Part shown: positions 1 to 9,114 of the stretch, piece after piece | Numbering within the stretch: position 1 is the stretch's first letter | Layout: every line of letters starts with the position of its first letter | Assembly: GCA_030532245.1 (NCBI GenBank) | Contig: JAUNLN010000005.1 | Coordinates: 6,179-70,178 of the forward strand | Origin: Actinomycetaceae bacterium | GTDB lineage: Bacteria; Actinomycetota; Actinomycetes; Actinomycetales; Actinomycetaceae | Reading direction: 5' to 3' | DNA length: 64,000 nucleotides | The notes under the pieces: generated by a model | Database searches by the model: none | What the model was told of the DNA's origin: nothing | Seen by the model: the letters and a program-made list of their open reading frames with translations, nothing else | Translations under genes and position numbers: made by a program

Positions 1-558
1 GTGCGCAGACGCTATTTGGAAAGCACTGGTTCGAAGCACTCGCGTGGGCCGGTGTTCACGGACGCGCAGGAATACTTCGGACGTTACGTGATGTTCTGGC
101 TCGTTGGAATGGCTCAGTCCACCTTGGCGATGGTTGGGTTGATTCTGGGAGTCCAGGTCGAACCGGCTCACCCATTCCTCCTCATCTTTGCAGGCTGGGT
201 GATCTCAACCGTGTTCACAAGCGTCGTGTACACGCTCGTCATTTCGCTATCGAATGCGGGCAAGGCGCTCGCGGTCGTATTGCTCGTGCTTCAAATCTCG
301 GCAGCCGGCGGCGCATACCCGCTAGAACTGCTCCCGCAGTGGTTCCAAAACATTAGCCCGTGGCTACCCGCGACCTACGCGATTAATCTGATGCGCTCGG
401 CGATTGCAGGGATTTACGGAGGCGACTTCGCGTGGAATCTTGGAATGATCCTCCTGTTCCTCATCCCTAACCTGCTTGTCGGTCTGGTGCTTCGCCGCGT
501 GATTGCGGGTCGCATTCAACTCATGACCGAGGCCGTAGAGAAGACGAAGGTTATGTAA
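1..558 (+). CDS. YhgE/Pip-like membrane protein, C-terminal part (5' truncated by window)
   Basis: The frame is open from base 1, so the true start lies upstream and only the last 185 residues are seen. They contain about five hydrophobic segments (near residues 32-50, 58-80, 87-105, 120-140 and 145-165) with short polar loops. The segment around 'AAGGAYPLELLPQWFQ' followed by 'PWLPATYAINLMRSAI' is the pattern of the membrane half of the YhgE/Pip family, a group related to ABC-2 type permeases and to the phage infection protein of Gram-positives. The substrate is not known for this family. It ends 82 bases before the riboswitch that leads the next operon. Confidence in the family is good; an ABC-2 export permease is the alternative. 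Confidence 0.7.
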   Translation: MRRRYLESTGSKHSRGPVFTDAQEYFGRYVMFWLVGMAQSTLAMVGLILGVQVEPAHPFLLIFAGWVISTVFTSVVYTLVISLSNAGKALAVVLLVLQISAAGGAYPLELLPQWFQNISPWLPATYAINLMRSAIAGIYGGDFAWNLGMILLFLIPNLLVGLVLRRVIAGRIQLMTEAVEKTKVM

Positions 559-628
559 CTGTTGTCACTCTTAGGCGTTTGGCCTAGCCGCCCAATGAAA
601 TGCGCGCCAAAAACGCGGCCTTTTAGGT

Positions 629-634
629 TAGAGT
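629..634 (+). promoter_or_regulatory. Probable -10 element of the glyA-folD transcript
   Basis: TAGAGT lies 7 bases before the first conserved riboswitch base, which places the transcription start at about 641, right at the aptamer. Confidence 0.45.
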
Positions 635-638
635 TTTA

Positions 639-712
639 AGCGTCGCGACTGGCGCAGGTGGACTACCACCGGGGAGCGTTATGAGGATTCAATGGCCGCA
701 CGCCTGGGTCAA
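639..712 (+). promoter_or_regulatory. ZTP riboswitch (pfl RNA motif) upstream of glyA-folD
   Basis: The two conserved blocks of the ZTP/ZMP aptamer are visible: CGCGACTGGCG at 644-654, a hairpin GGTGGACTACC followed by ACCGGGGAGCG at about 657-678, and after a short linker CCGCACGCCTGGGTC at 696-710. The known family senses the purine intermediate ZMP/ZTP, a signal of 10-formyl-tetrahydrofolate shortage, and controls folate and one-carbon genes. That fits the downstream glyA and folD. The expression platform would be the 50 bases before the glyA ribosome binding site at 752-758; CACC/GGTG at about 718-734 could form a small stem there. Whether control is at transcription or translation cannot be told. 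Confidence 0.88.
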
Positions 713-763
713 AGGATCACCGGAACACTTGGTGTTTGGGACGAGGCACCTAAAGGAGTACTC

Positions 764-2053
764 ATGGCAACATCACAACATATGCAGTCTCTAGCCGAGG
801 TTGATCCCGAGATCCAGCAGGTGCTGGACGACGAGCTGAGGCGTCAGCGGGAAACCCTCGAGATGATTGCATCCGAAAACTTTGTACCGAAGGCAGTGCT
901 ACAAGCGCAGGGTTCGGTGCTCACCAACAAGTACGCGGAAGGCTACCCGGGTCGCCGTTACTACGGTGGTTGCGAGTTCGTTGACGTCGCGGAGAACCTC
1001 GCACGCGACCGCGCGAAGGAGATCTTCGGCGCCGCTTACGCAAACGTTCAGCCGCACGCTGGTTCGCAGGCAAACGCCGCAGTTCTCGCCGCTATTGCAC
1101 AGCCTGGCGACACGATCCTTGGCCTGTCTCTCGACCACGGTGGTCACCTCACGCACGGCATGAAGATCAACTTCTCGGGCCGCCTCTACAAGCCTGAGTT
1201 TTACTACGTGAACCAGGAGACGATGCGAATCGAGATGGATGAGGTCCGTCGCATTGCGCTTGAGGTTAAGCCGAAGGTAATCATTGCCGGCTGGTCGGCA
1301 TACCCGCGCATCCTCGATTTCGCTAAGTTCCGCGAGATTGCCGATGAGGTTGGCGCATACCTGTGGGTTGACATGGCTCACTTCGCCGGCCTAGTTGCAG
1401 CTGGTGTTCACCCGAACCCGGTTCCGTACGCAGACGTTGTTTCGACGACCGTTCACAAGACGATCGGTGGCCCGCGTTCGGGCATGATCCTTTCGCGCGA
1501 CGCGGAGCTTGGTAAGAAGATCAACTCGGCAGTGTTCCCCGGCCAGCAGGGTGGCCCCCTCATGCACGTGATCGCGGCGAAGGCTGTTGCAATGAAGATC
1601 GCGCAGACTGAGGAGTTCAAGGAGCGTCAGCGTCTCACGCTTGAAGGCGCTCAGATCCTCGCGCAGCGTCTCCTCCAAGATGATGTTCGTGAGGCTGGCA
1701 TTAGCCTGGTCACTGGTGGTACGGATGTTCACCTCGTGCTCGTCGACATGCGCGATTCGAAGCTTGACGGCCAGCAGGGTGAGGATCTCCTCCACGAGGT
1801 TGGCATCACCGTGAACCGTAACGCTGTTCCGTTCGACCCGCGTCCGCCGCGAGTAACCTCCGGCCTGCGCATCGGCACGCCCGCACTCGTCACCCGCGGT
1901 TTCAAGGCGGCAGAGTTTGAGGAAGTTGCCGACATTATCGCCACGACGCTCGTTCAGGGCGCTTCTGGCGAGCAGGTCGACATTGAGGGTCTGCGCGCAC
2001 GCGTTAAGGCGCTCACTGATGCGTTCCCGCTGTACGAAGGACTCGAGCAGTGA
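764..2053 (+). CDS. glyA: Serine hydroxymethyltransferase
   Basis: GlyA is a cytosolic PLP enzyme that converts serine and tetrahydrofolate to glycine and 5,10-methylene-tetrahydrofolate. The 429-residue length is normal. The PLP lysine motif '[14 protein letters not shown]' places the Schiff-base lysine at residue 232, and '[14 protein letters not shown]' and '[15 protein letters not shown]' are the family's N-terminal motifs. I chose the ATG at 764, not an in-frame ATG at 692: AAAGGAG at 752-758 sits 5 bases upstream, and 692 falls inside the riboswitch aptamer. It overlaps folD by 4 bases (GTGA), so the two are translationally coupled and make consecutive one-carbon steps. Confidence 0.97.
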   Translation: MATSQHMQSLAEVDPEIQQVLDDELRRQRETLEMIASENFVPKAVLQAQGSVLTNKYAEGYPGRRYYGGCEFVDVAENLARDRAKEIFGAAYANVQPHAGSQANAAVLAAIAQPGDTILGLSLDHGGHLTHGMKINFSGRLYKPEFYYVNQETMRIEMDEVRRIALEVKPKVIIAGWSAYPRILDFAKFREIADEVGAYLWVDMAHFAGLVAAGVHPNPVPYADVVSTTVHKTIGGPRSGMILSRDAELGKKINSAVFPGQQGGPLMHVIAAKAVAMKIAQTEEFKERQRLTLEGAQILAQRLLQDDVREAGISLVTGGTDVHLVLVDMRDSKLDGQQGEDLLHEVGITVNRNAVPFDPRPPRVTSGLRIGTPALVTRGFKAAEFEEVADIIATTLVQGASGEQVDIEGLRARVKALTDAFPLYEGLEQ

Positions 2054-2937
2054 GGGCTCCCTGGGAGGGCGACGCTAAGGTTCTAGACGGTAAGGCAACG
2101 GCCGCGCAGATCAAGTCTGAGTTGCGCGAGCGCGTCACGAAGCTTCGCGAGCGGGGCATTGTGCCGGGTCTTGGCACGATTCTCGTGGGCGACGACCCGG
2201 CTTCGCACACGTATGTTGCGGGCAAGCACCGCGACTGCGCGGAGGTTGGGATCGAGTCGATTCGTGTTGACCTGCCGGCTGACGCCACGGAGGAAGACAT
2301 TCTCGAGGCCGTGGAGCGCCTGAACGCGGATGAGGCTTGCACGGGCTACATCGTGCAGTTGCCGCTACCGAAGGGCGTGAACACGAACCGTATTCTTGAG
2401 GCGATTGAGCCGAGCAAGGATGCGGACGGTCTTCACCCGATGAACCTCGGCCGCCTAGTGCTAAGAGTTTCCGAGCCGATCGATTCGCCGCTTCCCTGCA
2501 CGCCTCGCGCTGTGATCGAACTGATCGAGCGTTCGGGCATTTCGCTTGCGGGTAAGAACGTCGTAGTGGTTGGCCGCGGTGTGACTGTGGGCCGCTCGAT
2601 CGGGCTGCTCCTCACGCGCAAGAACGTGAATGCAACCGTGACGCTTTGCCACACGGGCACGCAGAACCTGCCGGAAATCGTGCGTCAAGCCGATGTTGTC
2701 GTAGGCGCTACGGGCGCCGCGGGAATCATCACTCCCGACATGGTGAAGCCGGGCGCGGTTGTGCTCGACGTTGGCGTGTCGCGCATTGAGGTGGACGGCA
2801 AGGCTCGTCTCGCCGGTGACGTTGCCGATGGCGTGGATAAGGTCGCGTCGGCGCTTTCACCGAACCCGGGTGGTGTTGGCCCCATGACGAGGGCTCTGCT
2901 GCTTGCGAACGTGGTTGAGGCTGCTGAGCGTCTCTAA
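2050..2937 (+). CDS. folD: Bifunctional methylene-tetrahydrofolate dehydrogenase / cyclohydrolase
   Basis: FolD interconverts 5,10-methylene-THF and 10-formyl-THF using NADP, taking the product of GlyA onward. The 295 residues show the substrate-site motif 'YVAGKHRDC' with the catalytic lysine, 'YIVQLPLP', the nucleotide-binding region '[13 protein letters not shown]' and the C-terminal signature '[18 protein letters not shown]'. The GTG start at 2050 overlaps the glyA stop, with AAGG at 2036-2040 as a ribosome binding site inside glyA. It shares the ZTP riboswitch of the operon. The 'GRGVTVGRS' loop departs slightly from the commoner 'GRSxIVGxP' form, which looks like lineage variation rather than loss. 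Confidence 0.95.
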   Translation: MRAPWEGDAKVLDGKATAAQIKSELRERVTKLRERGIVPGLGTILVGDDPASHTYVAGKHRDCAEVGIESIRVDLPADATEEDILEAVERLNADEACTGYIVQLPLPKGVNTNRILEAIEPSKDADGLHPMNLGRLVLRVSEPIDSPLPCTPRAVIELIERSGISLAGKNVVVVGRGVTVGRSIGLLLTRKNVNATVTLCHTGTQNLPEIVRQADVVVGATGAAGIITPDMVKPGAVVLDVGVSRIEVDGKARLAGDVADGVDKVASALSPNPGGVGPMTRALLLANVVEAAERL

Positions 2938-2983
2938 CTGAAACAAGATTTTGGTGCCCCTCGCACTGAACTAGCTTCAAAGT

Positions 2984-3041
2984 GAACTGCTCCCCATTAG
3001 TTGGACTGAGAAATCAGTTTTCTACTATTGGGGAGCGGTTC
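2984..3041. terminator. Nested bidirectional terminator between folD and xth
   Basis: A 13-bp outer stem, GAACTGCTCCCCA (2984-2996) with TGGGGAGCGGTTC (3029-3041), encloses a second perfect hairpin ACTGA-GAAA-TCAGT (3005-3018). It lies between two convergent genes. Confidence 0.7.
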
Positions 3042-3084
3042 AAATTTCTGTAGAGGGCGTCAACGTTTTGAGTTGAGGTTTGGG

Positions 3085-3906
3085 TTAGCTGTAGATGACG
3101 CGTAGGGGAGCGTGGTCGGAGTACCTGGAGGCGTAGTCTTCGGCCTTGTCTACGTGCACGCTCGTTGCAGAATCTGCGATGGAGGGCGTGGCAAGGTGGT
3201 AGTCGATGCGCCAGCCGGCGTTGGTGTCGAAGGCTTTACCGCGGTAGGACCACCAGGTGTAGGGGCCTTGCTCGTTGCCGGTTAGCTTGCGCGTGACGTC
3301 TACCCAGCCGGAGCCCAGCCAGGTATCTACGTAGGCGATCTCCTCGTCTAGCACGCCGGCAGTCTTGTTGTGGTTGCCCTTCCAGTTTTTGATGTCGAGC
3401 TCGGTGTGCACGATGTTGAGGTCGCCGGTCATGATGACGTCTCCGGAAAGTAGCTCGGCCATGCGCGCGGTTACGAGCTCTAGGTGAGCGTACTTTTGGT
3501 CCATCTTCTCGGTGCCAACCTCACCGGAATGAAGGTAGGCGGACACGATCGTGACCCTGCGGTCGCCGTCGAGCACATCGACTTCGAGCCAGCGGCCGGT
3601 ATCAACGGGGAGTGCTTCGACTCCTTCAGGTTGTGCGCCAAACCTAGCGGTTTCGGGCAGGAGTTTTACGTGGGAGTCTCGGCGCACGCCGATGCTAACT
3701 CCCGCGCGGCCTTTGATTTCGCACTCGAAGTTCACAAGTTCCCACTCGTCTAGGAGTTTGCTTGTGATGGATTCGGGTGCGCGCACTTCTTGGAGCGTGA
3801 TTACGTCCGGCTTGGTTTGCGCGAGCGATTCGTGCATTCCTCGCTTAACGGCGGCGCGAATACCGTTTACGTTGATCGAAGCAAGCGAAAAAGTCATGTC
3901 GCCCAT
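3085..3906 (-). CDS. xth: Exodeoxyribonuclease III / AP endonuclease
   Basis: This is a DNA repair nuclease of the endonuclease-exonuclease-phosphatase fold that cuts at abasic sites. The 273 residues carry the family motifs in order: 'ASINVNGIRAA' at the N terminus (Asn), 'TLQEVRAP' (metal-binding Glu), 'IMTGDLNIVHTELDIKN' (catalytic Asp and Asn), 'GWRIDYHLATP' and the terminal 'RYSDHAPL' (catalytic Asp-His). The start at 3906 (MGDMTF) fits a TAAAACT element 6 bases upstream. The downstream ATG at 3897 would cost three residues and has no good ribosome binding site. It is monocistronic and convergent with folD. Confidence 0.93.
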   Translation of the reverse strand: MGDMTFSLASINVNGIRAAVKRGMHESLAQTKPDVITLQEVRAPESITSKLLDEWELVNFECEIKGRAGVSIGVRRDSHVKLLPETARFGAQPEGVEALPVDTGRWLEVDVLDGDRRVTIVSAYLHSGEVGTEKMDQKYAHLELVTARMAELLSGDVIMTGDLNIVHTELDIKNWKGNHNKTAGVLDEEIAYVDTWLGSGWVDVTRKLTGNEQGPYTWWSYRGKAFDTNAGWRIDYHLATPSIADSATSVHVDKAEDYASRYSDHAPLRVIYS

Positions 3907-3912
3907 TATTCC

Positions 3913-3919
3913 AGTTTTA
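3913..3919 (-). promoter_or_regulatory. Probable leaderless -10 element for xth
   Basis: TAAAACT on the minus strand, followed by six bases (GGAATA) and the ATG. Confidence 0.5.
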
Positions 3920-4009
3920 GTGGCTAAGGGCGTGTTGGGCCGCGGCTCACACGTGCCGGCAGGCGAGGTGGCCGTTCACGATCCGGCTTCGCTCGCGCGC
4001 TTTACCCAG

Positions 4010-5308
4010 TTACTTTTTGTCGCCGACCTTGCGCTGTTCTCCCATGGCCCAAAGCTCGTCGCGGTAGGCCTGCGCTTTCGCATCGGCGCGGGCGATGCGG
4101 GCACGTAGCCACTTGCCGCGCGGGGAGTTCCACACTTCGTCGGTCAAGATTGTTTCGATCGAATCGGGGTTGTACCGGGGGTCGTAGGCGATATCGCCCG
4201 TCATCGTGTGGTGGGGCCAGTCAAGCGTGTCCGGGTTGGAAAGCGTCACGTAGTTCGGGGTCGCGTCGCCGTGCACGTACTGCTTGTCGACGGGTAGTTC
4301 GGCGTATGGAGGGTTAGCCATCCACGCTGCGACCATAAGGAGCACGCGCACGATCAAGTTGATCCACAACATCAGCGTGGCGAGCGCAGCCGAAGCCGCA
4401 AGTAGGGGATTATCCGCAACAGAACCAACCGCCGTCGTACCCACATAGCGCAACACCGCGGAGCCGACACCCGCAATAGCGGCACCCATCCAAAGGTCAC
4501 GCCTTGGCGTGCGGATGCCCGCGATGAAACGGATGAGGCCCGCGACGATGAGAGTATCCACGATGAACGCGACGGCTACGGATCCAGCGTTTAAGAAGAA
4601 TCGGCCGGACGCCCCCTCAATTTGGATGAGGGTGAGGAACCATTCGCCAACGGTGTTGATCATGATGCCAAGTGCCGCGGTGGCGAGCACGCCGATTGCG
4701 AGCATGATGAATCCGAAGAAGTCGCGGATCTTGATCAGCACGAAAGAGTTGGGTAGGCGCACGATTCCGAACATCGACCACAGCGACATCTTGAGTGCGT
4801 CCATGGTTTTCGCGGCTGAAAAGAGTAGTACGAGCAGGCCCACGAAGCCTGTTACCGACCAGACGTTCGTTTGGATGAGGCTGTCGGGGTTAAGCATGCC
4901 CGAGCCGTCGCCCTTGTCGATGAGGCCCGGCATCGCCTGCTCCATCGAGTCGAGCACTGCGACGCGTAGCTCCTCATTGCCGCCGAGGAAGTACATGAAG
5001 ATCGTCCAGCCAACGGTTAGGGCAGCGGCGATGGAAAACAGGGCCGTGTAGGAGACACCGCCGGCCAGCAGGTTTCCGCGTTTCAGGGTGTAGCGCCTCA
5101 TTCCGCGGCCAAGGCGCGTGTGGTTGTACCAGTCGAAGAGGGCCATGCCCTTCGCAATGATTCCGGAGGTTCCAGCCGCCTCCTTGAAGGTAGGGCCAAA
5201 CAGATTCGGGGCGTCCGGAGCGCGCGGTCCGGGTTCGCTCGCGTCGGTTTCTAGTGCCGAGGTGGGCACGTTCACGTCTTGCGGTCTGGTTAAGGAATCT
5301 TTGGCCAT
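4010..5308 (-). CDS. YihY/BrkB-family inner-membrane protein
   Basis: A 432-residue polytopic membrane protein. After about 75 polar residues comes the family core: an amphipathic start 'RRYTLKRGNLLAGGVSYTALFSI', then about six hydrophobic segments (near residues 84-108, 150-172, 190-215, 230-250, 262-285 and 300-325), and a polar tail of about 90 residues. The family was once called ribonuclease BN/BrkB. Its role is not established; a transport or envelope function is likely. The C-terminal cytoplasmic tail is longer than in the Escherichia coli protein. The start is supported by TAGTTT six bases upstream of the ATG. Confidence 0.85.
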   Translation of the reverse strand: MAKDSLTRPQDVNVPTSALETDASEPGPRAPDAPNLFGPTFKEAAGTSGIIAKGMALFDWYNHTRLGRGMRRYTLKRGNLLAGGVSYTALFSIAAALTVGWTIFMYFLGGNEELRVAVLDSMEQAMPGLIDKGDGSGMLNPDSLIQTNVWSVTGFVGLLVLLFSAAKTMDALKMSLWSMFGIVRLPNSFVLIKIRDFFGFIMLAIGVLATAALGIMINTVGEWFLTLIQIEGASGRFFLNAGSVAVAFIVDTLIVAGLIRFIAGIRTPRRDLWMGAAIAGVGSAVLRYVGTTAVGSVADNPLLAASAALATLMLWINLIVRVLLMVAAWMANPPYAELPVDKQYVHGDATPNYVTLSNPDTLDWPHHTMTGDIAYDPRYNPDSIETILTDEVWNSPRGKWLRARIARADAKAQAYRDELWAMGEQRKVGDKK

Positions 5309-5314
5309 GCTTCG

Positions 5315-5320
5315 AAACTA
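5315..5320 (-). promoter_or_regulatory. Probable leaderless -10 element for the YihY/BrkB gene
   Basis: TAGTTT on the minus strand, six bases (CGAAGC) before the ATG at 5308. Confidence 0.45.
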
Positions 5321-5384
5321 CCGGAAAACGAGTGTTTCGGCGCATTCAAAGCCCTATTTTGTGGCGAAAATGAAGTCTTTCTTG

Positions 5385-5927
5385 TTAGCCGGCTGTGAAG
5401 CTGAAGATCGCGCGAGAGTGGTAGCTGCCGTCGGCACTTACGGAGTCGAGGCGGAAGCCCGGCGCGGTCCAGGTGGCTTCGAAGTCTTTGCCGATGGCCT
5501 GCGCGCGGTCGAGTTGTTCGTCGGAATCGACTTGCGCGATGGTGACGTGCGGGTGGTAGGGGAAACGCTGCTCCCTTGCGAGGATTCCAGAGCGCATCTC
5601 TTTGGCGAGGCTGATTAGTTCTTTTTGTCCCTTTTCGACGTTGATGAATACGACGGGGGAGACGGGCCTGAAAGTTCCCGTGCCTTTTAGCGAAATGGTG
5701 AATGGAAGATTGTGTGCGGCGATCGCTTGGAGTTCTTCCATGATTTTCTCGCGGTCGGCAATTTTTACGGCCGTTGGGGGCATGAGGGTGATGTGGGCAG
5801 GGGTTTTCTCAGCGTGCTTGTCGCCAACGCTTGCACGCAGGTCGGAGAGCTCACTCATCCATGGCTCGGGAACGGCAACGAGGATTCCGATGAGTTCCTC
5901 GTCTGGTTCCAATGGGGGAAGGTACAT
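5385..5927 (-). CDS. 2'-5' RNA ligase family / 2H phosphoesterase
   Basis: The 180-residue protein has the two HxT/S motifs that define the 2H phosphoesterase superfamily, 'AHITLMPP' near residue 44 and 'HPHVTIAQ' near residue 124. They are about 80 residues apart as in LigT/ThpR proteins, with 'GTGTFRP' between them. Members act on 2',3'-cyclic or 2'-5' phosphodiesters of RNA or nucleotides; the substrate here is unknown. The gene lies downstream of the long galT leader and is divergent from galT. The ATG start is preceded by GGAAAAAATAAT, a weak ribosome binding site. The family is well supported, the exact reaction is not. Confidence 0.85.
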   Translation of the reverse strand: MYLPPLEPDEELIGILVAVPEPWMSELSDLRASVGDKHAEKTPAHITLMPPTAVKIADREKIMEELQAIAAHNLPFTISLKGTGTFRPVSPVVFINVEKGQKELISLAKEMRSGILAREQRFPYHPHVTIAQVDSDEQLDRAQAIGKDFEATWTAPGFRLDSVSADGSYHSRAIFSFTAG

Positions 5928-6099
5928 ATTATTTTTTCCGTCTCGCGCGGTAGCCCACGAGAGTTTTCTGACTTATCTGATTAATGCCGAGATATTCCTA
6001 TCACAGTTGTCAGGGTCGAACCACGTCGTTTGTGGAATCGGTACCATGCTTTCGGGGCTACGTTGGTAGTTTGGTAAGAAACAAAGAAAGTACGTGCAA

Positions 6100-6162
6100 A
6101 CTTGAGTTCAAGTCTACTTGGTGATTTGGCTTCATAAGGTAGTAATCTAGAGGCGGTCTAGA
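6100..6162 (+). promoter_or_regulatory. Symmetric elements in the galTK leader
   Basis: An ACTTGA-GT-TCAAGT inverted repeat (6100-6113) and two TCTAGA hexamers 11 bases apart (6146-6151, 6157-6162) lie 20-85 bases before the galT start. This is a plausible operator region for control by galactose. No trans-acting factor is visible nearby. Confidence 0.35.
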
Positions 6163-6184
6163 ACGATGATGCATAGGAGTAATC

Positions 6185-7377
<1,193 letters not shown>

Positions 7378-7381
<4 letters not shown>

Positions 7382-8601
7382 GCATTGTTGTAAATGAGTC
7401 TTGGACTCTCGAGGAGGGCGCAGACCGCGTTAGCGCCCTGTTTGAGCAGACGTTTGGTGCCCGCCCGCAGGCGGTTCACTCGGCTCCTGGCCGCGTGAAC
7501 GTGATCGGCGAGCACACGGATTACAACGGAGGTTTTGCCCTCCCGATGGCGCTTCCTCACCGCACTTACGCGGCTGTTTCTAAGCGTGACGACCGCGTTG
7601 TGCGCTTGGTTTCTGCGCAGGGTCAGGGCGTTCGCGAGGTTAATCTCGATGAGGTTGATACGCACGATTCTGATAACCCGGTGCAGGGTTGGCCGGCGTA
7701 TGTTGTTGGCGTGGCTTGGGCGCTTGAGCAGGCTGGGCTTGGCGAGCTTCCGGGTATGGATGTGGCGATTGATTCGTGCGTGCCTTTCGGCGCGGGCCTG
7801 TCGTCGTCGGCCGCGTTGGAGTGTGCGGTTGCGGCGGCTTGGGATGATTTCATGTCGCAAACGCCGGATTGGTCGCCGATGCTCGCGACCGAGGAGGGCA
7901 GGGCAAAGCTCGTTGAAGCTTGCATTCGCGCGGAGAACGATATTGCGGGTGCTCCGACGGGTGGCATGGATCAGGCTGCCTCGCTTCGATGCAAGGCGGG
8001 TTCGGTGATTTTGCTGGATTCGAAGGATTCTTCGGTTCGCCATATTCCGTTTGCGATTGATGAGGCTGGCCTGGAGCTGCTTGTGATTGATACGCGCGCG
8101 GAGCACAGTCTGGCGGATGGTCAGTATGCGGAGCGTCGCGCGACTTGTGAGGCGGCGGCGAAGAAGCTGGGTGTGGAGTTCCTGTCGGAGCTTGGCATGG
8201 ACGCGGATCTTTCGGGTTTGTCGCAGCTGGAGCAGATGCGTACTCGTCACGTGGTGTCTGAGATTCAGCGGACTCTGGATTTTGCGCAGCTTTTGGAGGC
8301 TGGCGATTTCGTGGGGGAGCGCTTGCAGGCCCTCGGTGAGTTGATGACGGAGTCGCACGAGTCGCTTCGCGTTGATTATGAGGTGACGGTTCCTGAGCTT
8401 GATATTGCGGTTGAGGAGGCGCTTGCTAACGGCGCTGTTGGTGCCCGCATGACTGGTGGCGGCTTCGGCGGCTCGGCGATTGCGCTGGTGCCGAAGGAGA
8501 AGTCGGCGAGGGTGATGGAGGCGATTGCCGCCCGCTATGAGAGGGAGGGCTTTAACGAGCCGCACTTCCTCCACGCGGTTCCTTCAGCCCCCGCTGAGTA
8601 G
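7378..8601 (+). CDS. galK: Galactokinase
   Basis: This GHMP-family kinase phosphorylates galactose at C1, feeding GalT. The 407 residues contain the galactokinase signature 'GRVNVIGEHTDYNGGFALP' at residues 38-56, the ATP-binding glycine-serine loop 'PFGAGLSSSAALE' near 139 and the third GHMP motif 'TGGGFGGSAIAL' near 360. The start codon overlaps the galT stop. A strong terminator follows, so the operon is galT-galK only. A long antisense reading frame here is only a codon-bias shadow. Confidence 0.96.
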
Positions 8602-8616
8602 GCGCTAGATTGACGG

Positions 8617-8653
8617 TTGCCCGCTCCTCCTGCAAGTTAGGAGGGGCGGGCAA
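8617..8653. terminator. Terminator after galK
   Basis: TTGCCCGC and CCTCCT pair with AGGAGG and GCGGGCAA (one mismatch) around a 7-base loop. It is shared with the opposing small gene. Confidence 0.8.
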
Positions 8654-8711
8654 ACTCTTTATGCGCGGCTACAGGTGTCTTTAGAAGAAACTACTTCGAC
8701 GTCCATGGATC

Positions 8712-8876
8712 TTACTCCGAGGTCGAGTGGCGCAGCGTGTCTCTTACTTGTTCGGAAGAGTACGTGTCTTGTTTTCCGGCTACCACTTCGTCGTAGGTTT
8801 TTGCGACGCGTGTTCGTAGCCATTCGTCGATTACGGCGTCTCGTGCGAAGAGAACGCGCTGTTTCGTGGTTCGCAT
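8712..8876 (-). CDS. Small antitoxin-like protein (orphan)
   Basis: A 54-residue protein beginning MRTTKQRVLFARDAVIDEW and continuing 'RTRVAKTYDEVVAGKQ' then 'SSEQVRDTLR'. The layout (short basic beta strand, helix with DEWxxxxVxxxYDE, then a Ser-x-x-Gln-Val helix) resembles antitoxins of RelB/ParD-like type II pairs, but this is recognition by pattern only. GAGGAAGG sits about 7 bases before the chosen ATG; an upstream in-frame ATG at 8924 has no such site. No toxin gene follows: after the stop there is only a 15-codon frame before the galK terminator, so the toxin may have been lost. Confidence 0.5.
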   Translation of the reverse strand: MRTTKQRVLFARDAVIDEWLRTRVAKTYDEVVAGKQDTYSSEQVRDTLRHSTSE

Positions 8877-9068
8877 GAGAACACCTTCCTCTATACAAAA
8901 GACGAAAAATATATGTAAACACAATAGGATTACATCCTATTTGTAAAAAAGAGAATTATCTGCGCGCCAAACGTACTAATTTTGTTGCATGAAAACTGAA
9001 AACGGTAGCAAATTTGTTCAATGTCGGTCCAAAGGCCTAGTTCTCTCCAAAAACAACATTTAAATTTG

Positions 9069-9096
9069 TCAGACAACGGACGTCTGAGGTTCCGTT
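9069..9096 (+). promoter_or_regulatory. Interlocked inverted repeats in the nanH leader
   Basis: TCAGAC (9069-9074) pairs with GTCTGA (9082-9087), and AACGGA (9075-9080) pairs with TCCGTT (9091-9096). Each repeat encloses one arm of the other, so the two hairpins cannot form together. They lie 19 bases before the start codon. Confidence 0.4.
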
Positions 9097-9114
9097 TGAG
9101 AAAATAGGAGAACA

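Noticed and set aside
692..763. Longer glyA start at ATG 692
   Set aside because: It lies in the conserved ZTP aptamer, and a perfect ribosome binding site serves the ATG at 764.
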